A DNA stretch of 64,000 bases, taken from positions 1-64,000 of the forward strand of contig CAZLCS010000012.1 in assembly GCA_964557955.1 (NCBI GenBank), in the 5' to 3' direction. The notes below the pieces were generated by a model. That model made no database searches. It had not been told where the DNA came from and worked only from the letters and a program-made list of their open reading frames with translations. Shown here one piece after another: positions 8,304 through 17,106 of the stretch (position 1 is its first letter; the number at the start of each line of letters is the position of its first letter). The position numbers were made by a program, and so were the translations under genes. The stretch comes from JALOOX01 sp964557955. GTDB lineage: Bacteria > Desulfobacterota > Syntrophobacteria > Syntrophobacterales > Syntrophobacteraceae.

Positions 8304-10601
8304 TCAGCGTTCTTCCCCGTCCACGCAGGCTTTCCAGTGCTGCCATCCTTCGATGGCGCTGACGGGCAGGCCGTGGGCGAGCGTCAGGCCCAGGATCGCT
8401 TCGGGATCGCGGTGGAGGTAAAACATGGGGGCCTGCCCCTGGAAGGGGGTGGAGTCAAACTGGCCGGGGCTCGCCACGTGCGTCCCGACGAAAAACGCCT
8501 TCGGGGCATCGCGCCATGCGGTTTCGGCCACCCTGAGCATCGGCTTCGAGTGGTCCTGCAGAAGAGCGAGCACCCGCTGCTCCTTCCTGAGAAACGCCAT
8601 AGCTTTCAGTACGTGCCAGTCGGTCACCCAACCGTATTTCCCCTGCGCATACAGGGCCAGGCTGTCGAGGAATCGCTTCCGACGGCTCTCCGACTGATAC
8701 CAGCTCGAAAGAGCAGGCTTGCACGCCTCCTGCTCCCCCAGCTGCACGAGGAGCCCGGGCAGGCATTTGGGCAAATCTTCGGGATGAAGCTCACGGTGGT
8801 AGAGCCGGTCGATTTCCTCCGGCGTTTCCAGGATATCCCAGCATCGGGATCGGGCCGCGGCCTCCATCGATGCAACCCGCTCCTCAGCTTCCACGCGGTG
8901 GGCCTCGATCAGGGACACAAACTCCCGAGTGTCCACCCAAAACGGTGTGAGCCGCTCCGCAAGCTTTTCGGCGACGAAGGGAGCCAGGTAGCACGGGAAG
9001 ATCCTTCGCCGGCTGGCCATCACTTTCTCGTAGGCGCCCCTCAGCTTCGCCCTGGCCTGTTCATAGTCTCGGGCTCGCTGCCACTTGGCCAGGAGTAGAT
9101 GCCAGAAGAACGGTAAAACCTTCTTCCAGCCCAGGCCCTGCCAGCGCTCCTCGGCTTCCTCCAGCCTCTTTTTGACCCCGGCAACCTGGTTGACGATTCC
9201 CGCAAGGTGGGCGCGGGCTCTTGCCTCGATCCACTGCAGGATCTCTTCGAAGTCCTGTTGGGAGAAGGGCTTTTCAAAGGGGACCTTCCTGTTCGCCAGG
9301 ATGACTTCCACCTTCCCCTTGAGGAGCTCGATGGATTTCCGCTCCGCGCCGAGGAGGGGCTCGAGCTCCTTGATCTCCAGCAGGCGGCTCAGCTCGTCCA
9401 GCAGGGCTTCCCACGTTCCGGGCTCGGGGAAGGGCAGGTGGCGGGCTCCATAGAACAGCCGCAGCTCATCGACGACGGCCTTCAGGAGAAGGTCCAGGAC
9501 GGGCGAGGGGAACCTCTCGTGCCACCCGAAGAGGAAGGAGTCCAGCGAGAGGGGAACGGGCTCCCCTTCGCGAACGCCGTTCTCCTTGAAATGCTCCAGG
9601 TAAGGTCCCCCTTGAAGCAGAAGCAGGCCGATGAACCCCAGGGCGGAGTAGGGTCCGTGCCGCGATTCGTCCAAACGCTGTTCGAGCTCCCCTTGAACCT
9701 TCCGAGCAAACGCGGCTCCATCGGACTCCATGCCGGCATAGCGTCGTGTCTTCTCCTGCTGGATATGGAGCATGAGCCTCCCCATGAACTGGGAGAGACC
9801 ATTGGCCTCGTCATAGAGAATTCCCTCCAGGAGCACATCCGCCTGGGGGAGCCGGGCGGGGTTCAATAGGTCCCGGGCCATCCCCGCCAGCCCCTCTTTC
9901 AGGAGGGGCAGCAGTTCTGAAACGGCCAACCGGGCGGTTTCATCGGTGACCTTGAACGGCAGCAGGGGGGGCGTCTTGAGCATGTCCGACAGCAGCCGCG
10001 ACGCAAAACACCGGCGCCAGTCTTTTGCGGGGAAGACAATCTGCGCTGCCCCAAATGAGCTCGCGGCGAGCGGCCCCTCCTTTTCCAGGCGCAGCCGCAC
10101 CTCGGCGTTGAAGGGCTCGTAAACGGTCGTCGCCAGGAAGACGGGAAGGATCTCGGCTACCGGGTCGCCCTGCACCCGATCCCGGTCCAGGAGCCACACC
10201 TGGAGCGGGTGGAAGTCGCAGGCTCCGGAGTTCAGTCGTTCGAGGAAGCGATGGCAGATGGATTTAGCCGAGTCCTCCGCCTCCAGGGACGGGAGCAGCA
10301 GGAAGCCTTCGACTTCGGGGGAGATCTGGACGATATCGGCGTGCAGCGTCGCAAGAGCTCTAAGTACCCCCGACCACGAAGCTTCCTCGCCATTGGCGGG
10401 CTCGAAGAGGATACAGTAGCGGACGGTTTCGATCCCACTCGCCTTGAAGGACTGGCAGAGAGCAATGAGACGGGCTTCCAGCCGTTCCTCGGTGAGGAAG
10501 GTCCACTCCTCCCCGGTCAGATGATGGTAACGGGTGCTCCCCGAGGCCTTCGCCTCCTCGCTCGATCCGGTTAAATCGATGACGACCAGGGCTTTTTTCA
10601 T
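8304..10601 (-). CDS. Large protein of unknown function, predicted partner of the tubulin-like protein
   Basis: I do not recognise a family. The protein is 765 residues if started at the ATG at 10601 (MKKALVVIDLTG). Residues 1-200 look like an alpha/beta domain opening with a VVIDLT strand; the remainder is mostly helical with a charged, coiled-coil-like part around 440-560. There is no signal peptide or membrane segment, so it is probably cytoplasmic. It lies downstream of and on the same strand as the tubulin-like and vWA genes, which suggests a shared role; the 283-base gap holds an inverted repeat (10727-10800), so an independent transcript is possible. A truncated near-identical copy lies at 1-571. 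Function: unknown. Confidence 0.8.
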   Translation of the reverse strand: MKKALVVIDLTGSSEEAKASGSTRYHHLTGEEWTFLTEERLEARLIALCQSFKASGIETVRYCILFEPANGEEASWSGVLRALATLHADIVQISPEVEGFLLLPSLEAEDSAKSICHRFLERLNSGACDFHPLQVWLLDRDRVQGDPVAEILPVFLATTVYEPFNAEVRLRLEKEGPLAASSFGAAQIVFPAKDWRRCFASRLLSDMLKTPPLLPFKVTDETARLAVSELLPLLKEGLAGMARDLLNPARLPQADVLLEGILYDEANGLSQFMGRLMLHIQQEKTRRYAGMESDGAAFARKVQGELEQRLDESRHGPYSALGFIGLLLLQGGPYLEHFKENGVREGEPVPLSLDSFLFGWHERFPSPVLDLLLKAVVDELRLFYGARHLPFPEPGTWEALLDELSRLLEIKELEPLLGAERKSIELLKGKVEVILANRKVPFEKPFSQQDFEEILQWIEARARAHLAGIVNQVAGVKKRLEEAEERWQGLGWKKVLPFFWHLLLAKWQRARDYEQARAKLRGAYEKVMASRRRIFPCYLAPFVAEKLAERLTPFWVDTREFVSLIEAHRVEAEERVASMEAAARSRCWDILETPEEIDRLYHRELHPEDLPKCLPGLLVQLGEQEACKPALSSWYQSESRRKRFLDSLALYAQGKYGWVTDWHVLKAMAFLRKEQRVLALLQDHSKPMLRVAETAWRDAPKAFFVGTHVASPGQFDSTPFQGQAPMFYLHRDPEAILGLTLAHGLPVSAIEGWQHWKACVDGEER

Positions 10602-10726
10602 TGCGGGACTCCGGCGGCGTCTCAAAGAACTCTACTGAACCCGGTGAAACTGAGTGTCGAAGACTTTCGGCTCAGCGGAAGGGCTCGAAATGATGCTGAT
10701 GCGGAACAAGATCTTCAACCCACTGA

Positions 10727-10800
10727 TTCACCGCAAAGACGCAAAGGACGCGAAGAGGGACAACCAGGATTCCTTTGCGGTCTCCGCGCCTTTGCGGTGA
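10727..10800. repeat. Imperfect inverted repeat, dispersed intergenic element type
   Basis: Left arm ttcaccgcaaagacgcaaag and right arm ctttgcggtctccgcgcctttgcggtga form an imperfect palindrome of about 74 bases. From memory, elements with the CCGCAAAG...CTTTGCGG signature are scattered between genes in many deltaproteobacterial and other genomes. It could form a cruciform or RNA hairpin. No coding potential. Confidence 0.65.
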
Positions 10801-10884
10801 GAAGAGGCATCTCAATCGTAACGAGTCTGTCTTCCTGCTCGCCACTGCATGCCTCTCGCGCAGCGGATGTCTTTGCCGCTTTGG

Positions 10885-13746
10885 CTATCCCAGGAGATTC
10901 CCCACGTCACCTCCGGAGCGCTGGAGTGCGTCAAGGAAGCACATCTGTTTGAACAGCAGGATCACGTCCCCGAGACACATGCTCCCATCTCGCTTTTCAA
11001 AGGCCTGTTTGACGCTCCCATGATAGGAGATCAACGCGTCTTTCAACGCACTAGGATTCGAGCGGACCTCTTGTGCGAAGAAATCCGCGAGTGATTCCAG
11101 CAGAACCTTGTTCTGAGGTTTTCCAAGCTGTTCCATGACCTGCCATCCCGGCCATCCGAGCTCAACGGAGCTCTCGCCGGCTCTCAGGAAGCGTGGATCA
11201 TCCAGCACGAACCTCCGGTTGATCCGATCCTCCTTGATCAGTCCGGCCATCACCGCGAGCAGGGCCACGCGGAAGGTTCTCCTGTGCAGCTCTGTTTCCG
11301 GGAACAAGTCCGGCAGGACGAGCTCGATCTTGTTTTCGGCATGCGGGGTGAGCTCCACCGGGGTATCGAGATAAAGCTGCCGGTAGCGCTCCATATCCAT
11401 CAAGAGGTAGGCCGGGAGGGGCGCCTTGAATTTGAAGAGGAAGATCTTGTGGTCGTCCATGGTGCTCATGAAGGTTGGCGGGTACTGAGAATCGGAAAAG
11501 GAAACCTCCTTGATGGCGGTCCGATATTCGTCCCCCACGCCGACGATGAAGATCTCATCCATCATGGCCTTCATCTCCGCCATGGCGTTGTGGTGCCACA
11601 AGGGTGAGGCGCGGCGCGCGGCTTCCCTGAGCCAGTAGAGGATCCCTTCTTCCCGCAGGGGGAGGATCTTTTCGATCCCCAGGCGCGTGATGGGTTCAAG
11701 CTGGTCTCGAACATAACCCATGATCTTCTTCTTGATGGCGTCGACATCGGCTCGTTCGATGTCTTGAAGAGTCAACTGGATTGCGGACAGCAAGTCCTTG
11801 GGGTCAGGGGGGGGGATGTTCAGCTTCTCAAAGTCCGATGGCAGATCGATGAGCTCCATGCCCCGTGAGACGGGGATGACGGTCCCGGGAGCGCCCGACT
11901 TCTCGACGAAGATCTCTCTGGGGTAGAGGATGAGCGAGCATTGGCCGTACTCGTCCAGCAGCTGCGAGCTCCCGAAGTAGTCCTCCTCGATGGAGCGCCT
12001 CACCTCGGAAAGCTGCACCTCGACGGCCCCCAGGCCCAGCGACTCGAGGTATTCTTTCAGCAGCTTGACCATCTCCCCGATGAGGGCGAGGGCCTTGCGC
12101 CTGCGATCGATGTCGAGCTCCATTTCGAAAACCTTGCCGGCTCGACCCAGGTAATCCTGGTAGATCGATTCCCGCTTTCTCAGGAGCCGGTCGGTGAGCC
12201 CGACTCCACGGACCCGATCTTCGAAAAATTCTTTGGAGCCCTTATCATAGACGGGGAGCTCCCCCTCGAGCTGCCTCACTTCTTCCAGGATTTCGTCCCG
12301 GAAGACATTGAAGCGGGCGGCCATCTTCTCGCACGCCTTCCGAGCGTAAATGATGCCTTTGCTTTCCTCCCGATTTTTGAAGTAGCCCCTTATCCGCTCC
12401 TTGTGCCGCTTCGCCCCGACGGCATGGCTGTCTTCCAGCTGTTCCTTGAGGGTGTTTCTCTTTCTGCGGCCCAGTTCCACTTCCTGTTCCAGGTCGCCGG
12501 TGGAGGACAGTCCCTCGGCGGACAGGCTGTGCCTCAGGCTCTCGGACGAGAGAAGCCCCTGGAAGAGCTGATCCTTCATCAGCTCGTTTTCCGTCATGAA
12601 CTCGCCGATGTCTTTTTCGATCTCCCGCTCGCGCTCCTCGTCCAGTCCCCCTCGAACGAGACCGAGGAGACCGTCGATGAGCCCGTACGCGTAGTAGGCG
12701 GAGAGCTGGTTGAAGTGTTTTTCCATGGGGTAGATGATGGACGAAAGTCCGACCGTGGAGAAGTGAGGCCGTTTCCCGCCCCAGTCCTGAGAAGTCTGGG
12801 CGGCAATGAGACCATGCAGGTTGTCGCAGGCCGATTCGGCCCTGGCGCCGATGTTCCCGACGTTGAGGGCGATCCCCTCCCCGAGGATGCGGCCCAGGTT
12901 CATCACACCCCGTTCCGTGCCCTTGCCCGGGATGACCTGCCCGTTTTCCTGGACCGACTCCACCAGGTTGACCACGTCGTAAGGGGGAAGGTCGGGTGCG
13001 AATTCATCTTTTCCGAAGACAAAGCGCGGCTTTTCCTTGAGGTAGTCGAGGTTGAGATAGTGCTCGATCTCCTTCAGGGCGGCGTAGCCGTTGATTTTCA
13101 CCCGCGGGGTGGCGGGCAGCCCCTCGAATATCGAGGGCGTGATGAAGAATCCGACCACCCTGTGCCGAACGCCTTCCAGGGCCTTCCGCAGGCAGAAGCC
13201 CGCATCGGTGAAAGCGCCGCTCCCGGTTCCTCCCGCCAGCGAAGCCACCACGTAGACCTCAACGGCGCCTTCGATCGCGCTCAGTTTTTGCTCCTGCAGC
13301 ATCCGGTGCGCGCTGTCCATGCTGAGAATATCGTTCACCGCCCGCTGGATGATGCCCTGGATGCGATCCGCATGGGCGTGGAAAGCCAACCTTCCCCTGG
13401 CCCGATAGCCTCCTCCTCCATTGAGGATGGACTTTGTGGGGATTCCCTCGGGCCACCATTTCCTGATGGAAGGCGAGAGCTCGATGACTTTGAGGGGCTG
13501 ATCCACGGACAGATAGAGGAATTCATGATCATCGATCCCCACCTTTTTCCACTGGCTGCCTTTGAGGTTGACCTTGGTCGGGTAAGGACGGCGATTGTCG
13601 GTGTCCAACACCAGGAACTTCACCACCTTCGGCACTTCGCCGTAGAATTGAATGAGCGACCTCTTGGCATAAAGGGCCGCCAGGGCCCCTGTACCCCCAA
13701 TCCCCACGATGATGCTCGATCGAATCCTGGGTAGGTTTTCGTTCAT
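10885..13746 (-). CDS. Tubulin/FtsZ-like GTPase superfamily protein
   Basis: Protein of 953 residues when started at the ATG at 13746, which has a strong ribosome site (GGAGGAGGGG) just upstream. The N-terminal part carries the tubulin-superfamily layout: glycine loop VGIGGTGALAAL (about 14-25), a strand ending LVLDTDNRR (about 45-53), and the signature LAGGTGSGAF (about 170-180), matching GGGTGTG of FtsZ. It is far longer than FtsZ (about 380 residues) and is not the cell-division FtsZ; it resembles what Pfam calls tubulin-like. The middle has charged coiled-coil-like helices (about 390-560). It lies directly downstream of the vWA lipoprotein gene (61-base gap) and upstream of the unknown partner. 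Polymerisation and nucleotide use are inferred from the family. Confidence 0.8.
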   Translation of the reverse strand: MNENLPRIRSSIIVGIGGTGALAALYAKRSLIQFYGEVPKVVKFLVLDTDNRRPYPTKVNLKGSQWKKVGIDDHEFLYLSVDQPLKVIELSPSIRKWWPEGIPTKSILNGGGGYRARGRLAFHAHADRIQGIIQRAVNDILSMDSAHRMLQEQKLSAIEGAVEVYVVASLAGGTGSGAFTDAGFCLRKALEGVRHRVVGFFITPSIFEGLPATPRVKINGYAALKEIEHYLNLDYLKEKPRFVFGKDEFAPDLPPYDVVNLVESVQENGQVIPGKGTERGVMNLGRILGEGIALNVGNIGARAESACDNLHGLIAAQTSQDWGGKRPHFSTVGLSSIIYPMEKHFNQLSAYYAYGLIDGLLGLVRGGLDEEREREIEKDIGEFMTENELMKDQLFQGLLSSESLRHSLSAEGLSSTGDLEQEVELGRRKRNTLKEQLEDSHAVGAKRHKERIRGYFKNREESKGIIYARKACEKMAARFNVFRDEILEEVRQLEGELPVYDKGSKEFFEDRVRGVGLTDRLLRKRESIYQDYLGRAGKVFEMELDIDRRRKALALIGEMVKLLKEYLESLGLGAVEVQLSEVRRSIEEDYFGSSQLLDEYGQCSLILYPREIFVEKSGAPGTVIPVSRGMELIDLPSDFEKLNIPPPDPKDLLSAIQLTLQDIERADVDAIKKKIMGYVRDQLEPITRLGIEKILPLREEGILYWLREAARRASPLWHHNAMAEMKAMMDEIFIVGVGDEYRTAIKEVSFSDSQYPPTFMSTMDDHKIFLFKFKAPLPAYLLMDMERYRQLYLDTPVELTPHAENKIELVLPDLFPETELHRRTFRVALLAVMAGLIKEDRINRRFVLDDPRFLRAGESSVELGWPGWQVMEQLGKPQNKVLLESLADFFAQEVRSNPSALKDALISYHGSVKQAFEKRDGSMCLGDVILLFKQMCFLDALQRSGGDVGNLLG

Positions 13747-13807
13747 GCTCCCCTCCTCCTCCCTCTTCATAGGTCAGTGAACGTATGCCCCTCAACTCGT
13801 CCGCGTT

Positions 13808-15952
13808 CTATCGCCTGGCCCTCCCTCCTCTGGGCGGCCGTTTCGGCGCGGTCACTTCGGCCGAGTACTCCCTGCCGCCGTCGGTGAACTGGATCCTGTC
13901 ACCCCGAAAGATCTCCTCCCGCGAGATGGGTCTCCCCATTCTTTCCAGGTGAATCGTCCCTCTGAGCACCTCGATGACGGTTCGCTTGAACCGTCTCGAA
14001 GATACGGTGAAGGACGTCTCCTGCAGCTCCTTCAACGCTTCCCCGCCCGCACCCAGCCGGATGCCATCTCCAGCAAAGGATTTTCTGGCGCCCTTGTGGC
14101 CGGTCAAGACGATGCGTGCCATGTCGGGCGGCTTTTCAAAGGTCAAGGTCCCCTTCAGTCTCGGGCGCACCAGAAAGAGAAGGAGCACAAACAAGACAGC
14201 GCACAGCAGGCCAAGAATCGGCCAGATCCAGTCGGGCCGCCGGAGGGCGAAGGAGAGCTCCGGCGACTCGATGCGGACCTTCTTTCCGTCCCTGAGGCTC
14301 CCTTCCATCACCATCGAGCAGGTGTATCGACCCAGGTCCAGATCCTCCAGGATCTTCTGATAGACTTCCCTGGAGCCTGCTCGTTCATGGGGAAGCTCTA
14401 CGGATGATAGGGGCGTCGGCTCCGATTTCTCGCTCAACCGGGAAAGAAAAAGCGTCGCTTTGGGAGGCTCCCGAAACCCGGGGTATTCTTTGTGGGTGCT
14501 GTCCACTTCCAGGGCCGAGCGCACCCCCTTCCAGAACAAAGGCCATTTCTCATGGCTCCCTGACGGCAGCGTGAATTTAAAATACGCCTCCTTAACCTTC
14601 ACGGGGATCGGGGGGCTGGTCCGGCTCAAATGGCTGTTGTTGCCGTCGGCCCGGATCTCGAGCACGTAGTCGCCTGCCTGCGGCTCGCCCCCCTTGAGCC
14701 TCAGGACGCCCAGGTAGGTCCTCTGCGGGGTTCTTTGGGTGGGAAGGGGGTTGTCCTCCTGGCCGGAGGGCGACCGCTCGTTGAAGGCCAGGTTGATTCG
14801 GCAGTCCATTTCGGAAAGGGCACCGGTCCGCTCATCGAATAGCCAGGCCATCACGACCTTCTTTTCCGGGTCCCAGTACTCTTTCGGGACCAGGTAGCGC
14901 AGATGAACCCAGTTCCGGATCAGCGAAACCAGCCTGGGTTTTTCTCCGGACGCCAGCTTGAGCTCCCACTCCCCGGGGGGAGGGTTCTCCACGACGATGA
15001 GGTCGTAGTAGGCGCCGGCGCGCCAGTTGACACGGGTGCTGCCGGAGCCTTGCTTTGCCGTGTCGGCGATCGCCAGCTCCCGTCCCTGCGGGTCCTTGAG
15101 GCGGATGTCATTGGAGCTGTACAGTTGCTGGTTGGGGAGTCGTTTGATCACCAGAAAGGCCAAGCGGGATGTGCTCTCGTCCGTTCGGTAGACATCGCGG
15201 ACTCCCATTTCCCCGTAGCCTTTGGTGACCCGGATGATCCCGATGCAGGTCGAAACAAGGTCGTCCACCGAGCGCACCGGGTAGAACCGCCCGCCGCTTT
15301 CGCCGGCCATGCGGTTGAGGAGGATCTCGCCGTTCACGCCCTGGACGAAGAAGTCCCGGATCTCCGTTTCCCCCATGCCGAGGGTGTAGAAGGGTACCTG
15401 GGGAGCGAGATGCTGCCAGTCCTCCATCAGCGCCTGATAAGCAGGCTGGATGTTTCCCTTTGGCTCCAGCTTGCCGTCACTGATGAGGATGACGGCAGGC
15501 CTGGCGTTGCCGGGCTCCCGAAAAAGGGAGGCGGATTTTTCCCGGAGCAGGGCCATGCCCTTGGAAATGTCCGTATGCCGCCCCTTGAAGGTGAGGCCCG
15601 CTTCGATGGCGTCCTTGAGCCTTCCGCGGGTCCCTTCATCCTGGATGGTTTCACTGGCGATGAGCTGCGCTTCGGTGTCGAAGGCAATCACGGAGACCCG
15701 GTCGGCAGCCTCGGTGAGATCGATGAAGGCCTTGATGGCTTCCCGGGCGAAATTCCTCGCCTCCCCAGCCGGGATGCTGCCCGAGTTGTCGAGGAGGAGC
15801 ACGTAGTCCACCGGGAGCCGCTTTTCCTCCGGGATGGGGGGCGGCTGGAGCACCTGAGGCTGCTGGGAGGGAGCTTCACCCTTGCATCCGGGCAGCAATA
15901 CTAGAAAGGATAGTATGACAAGAAGTATCGGCCTGACGGTTCTTGATGGCAT
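13808..15952 (-). CDS. von Willebrand factor A domain lipoprotein with a C-terminal membrane anchor
   Basis: Protein of 714 residues. The N-terminal signal peptide ends in a lipobox (LVLLPGC). The vWA domain covers about 45-240, with a MIDAS motif DNSGS and the later Thr and Asp-containing segments (GRHTDIS, LISDG). A long beta-rich middle region follows; a transmembrane segment near 590-612 (WIWPILGLLCAVLFVLLLFL) and a small C-terminal domain rich in basic residues end the protein. The vWA part should face the periplasm and bind a metal-dependent ligand; the C-terminus would be cytoplasmic, in position to meet the tubulin-like protein. An exact copy of the cluster promoter motif lies within this gene (14407-14435). 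Confidence 0.85.
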   Translation of the reverse strand: MPSRTVRPILLVILSFLVLLPGCKGEAPSQQPQVLQPPPIPEEKRLPVDYVLLLDNSGSIPAGEARNFAREAIKAFIDLTEAADRVSVIAFDTEAQLIASETIQDEGTRGRLKDAIEAGLTFKGRHTDISKGMALLREKSASLFREPGNARPAVILISDGKLEPKGNIQPAYQALMEDWQHLAPQVPFYTLGMGETEIRDFFVQGVNGEILLNRMAGESGGRFYPVRSVDDLVSTCIGIIRVTKGYGEMGVRDVYRTDESTSRLAFLVIKRLPNQQLYSSNDIRLKDPQGRELAIADTAKQGSGSTRVNWRAGAYYDLIVVENPPPGEWELKLASGEKPRLVSLIRNWVHLRYLVPKEYWDPEKKVVMAWLFDERTGALSEMDCRINLAFNERSPSGQEDNPLPTQRTPQRTYLGVLRLKGGEPQAGDYVLEIRADGNNSHLSRTSPPIPVKVKEAYFKFTLPSGSHEKWPLFWKGVRSALEVDSTHKEYPGFREPPKATLFLSRLSEKSEPTPLSSVELPHERAGSREVYQKILEDLDLGRYTCSMVMEGSLRDGKKVRIESPELSFALRRPDWIWPILGLLCAVLFVLLLFLVRPRLKGTLTFEKPPDMARIVLTGHKGARKSFAGDGIRLGAGGEALKELQETSFTVSSRRFKRTVIEVLRGTIHLERMGRPISREEIFRGDRIQFTDGGREYSAEVTAPKRPPRGGRARR
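14407..14435 (-). promoter_or_regulatory. Possible internal promoter matching the cluster motif
   Basis: On the minus strand GAGCGAGAA is followed by exactly 16 bases and CTAT, the same layout as the five intergenic sites. It lies in the vWA coding region, about 660 bases before the tubulin-like start codon, and points toward it. It could drive separate transcription of the tubulin-like and downstream genes, or be a chance match in coding sequence. Confidence 0.4.
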
Positions 15953-16230
15953 GGTTCACCCCGGCTGAGAGCTGAGAGCATTTGCGCCGTTTGATTGACG
16001 CAGGATTCCGCCTGGTAAAACCCCGCTTCCCACAAGGCCTGAAGGGGAATGCTGATGGATATGGAAGCTCGATGTTGAGATGTCAAATGAGCGGGTACAC
16101 TATGAACAGAATTGGTATCCGATTCAAGCTCGGAATGGCCTCATCAATGAGAATGCCGTGATCACCCGAATGATGGAGCCGTCGACAGGGAGAGTCGACC
16201 GACTTGAAGAGAGCGCAGCCTTGCCCCATC
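15953..16230. other. Intergenic region between the VapBC pair and the vWA gene
   Basis: This 278-base gap should hold the promoter of the vWA gene, but the GCGAGAA-N16-CTAT motif is absent. A TTGACA at about 16080-16086 on the minus strand could be a -35 box with a weak -10 partner. No coding frame is convincing. Confidence 0.35.
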
Positions 16231-16629
16231 TCAGGGGATGACCGTAAACCCCTGCTCCTTGAAATGGGCATCGAAAGCAAAGGCGGTCTTGATACCCAGG
16301 CTGCGCATCACCTCGAAGCTGACGCAGTCGACGAAGCTGAGATTCCGCCTGGATGCGGCAAGAAGAGCCCCGATTCCCGACCGGTGGACGTCGGAGGCGA
16401 CGAATTCGACATGGACCAGCGGCACAATGTCTTCATGGAAACCTCGAACGGCCTCCATTCCGAGGCGATGCTGCAGGAGGGCCAGGGTTTCCACCAGCAC
16501 GTAATTGCTGGTGAAAAATGAATTCGTGCCTTCGAGGAGAGATGTCCACACTGCCCGCGCCTCCGGGTGATTGGCGTCATCCCGGTCCAGCAGCGCGTAA
16601 AAGGCCGATGTGTCGATGAAGACTCTCAT
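16231..16629 (-). CDS. VapC-like PIN-domain toxin ribonuclease
   Basis: Protein of 132 residues, typical PIN-domain length. The acidic metal-site residues are visible: the first Asp in FIDTSAFYALLDRDD, Glu in LVETLALL, Asp in FVDCVSFEVM and Asp in FAFDAHF near the C-terminus. PIN toxins cleave tRNA or rRNA when free of their antitoxin. The start ATG overlaps the stop of the upstream antitoxin gene by four bases, the usual coupled antitoxin-first order. It probably sits in this cluster as a stabilising passenger rather than as part of it. Confidence 0.85.
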   Translation of the reverse strand: MRVFIDTSAFYALLDRDDANHPEARAVWTSLLEGTNSFFTSNYVLVETLALLQHRLGMEAVRGFHEDIVPLVHVEFVASDVHRSGIGALLAASRRNLSFVDCVSFEVMRSLGIKTAFAFDAHFKEQGFTVIP

Positions 16630-16874
16630 TCGCCGTAGGAATCCAGGAGGTATTCGTCATGTTTCGCGGAAATATCGTGCTTCCCGGAGCTGAACTTCCC
16701 CACGATATCCAACGCTCGCTTGCGTCGCTCTTCAAGCTCAGCCTGCGGGCTCGATTCGATCATGGAATCGATGGCCTGCCGGATGAGCCTGGCAACGGAA
16801 ACCCGCCTGGATGCGGCCAACTTCCTGAGCGCCTGCACCTGGCTCTCGGTCAACTGAATCTGCGTTCGGATCAT
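16626..16874 (-). CDS. VapB-like ribbon-helix-helix antitoxin
   Basis: Protein of 82 residues. The N-terminal half fits a ribbon-helix-helix DNA-binding domain: strand RTQIQLTE, then two helices through VSVARLIRQAIDSMI. The charged C-terminal half would bind and inhibit the PIN toxin encoded downstream. The start is supported by TGGAGG just upstream. Antitoxin and toxin overlap by four bases, so they are cotranslated and probably autorepressed. Confidence 0.8.
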   Translation of the reverse strand: MIRTQIQLTESQVQALRKLAASRRVSVARLIRQAIDSMIESSPQAELEERRKRALDIVGKFSSGKHDISAKHDEYLLDSYGE

Positions 16875-17106
16875 GGATGCCTCCAGTGATTACACTTTTA
16901 GGGAAACGATAACAGGTCAGCCAAAGACCGTCAAGTTAGTGATCGGGTTGCCTGCGGGCCAGGGACGGCCTTCAGACGGCATAGATTGAAATGGGTCGGC
17001 TTCAGGCCACGTCAGGCCTGACTCCCCTAAGAATTTCGCAACTCGACATTTGCATATCTGAACTTCCTGCATTCATGCAAACTCTTCTGCAAAACCTCAA
17101 TTCTAA

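Noticed and set aside
12301..12330. Further GCGAGAA copies, for example near 12325, 41961, 46526 and 60027
   Set aside because: None has CTAT 16 bases downstream and all lie in coding sequence; a copy near 943 has CTCT and is also coding.
11941..13734. Long plus-strand frame opposite the tubulin-like gene
   Set aside because: Antisense shadow; no start signals, no recognisable domain, while the minus frame has the tubulin signature.
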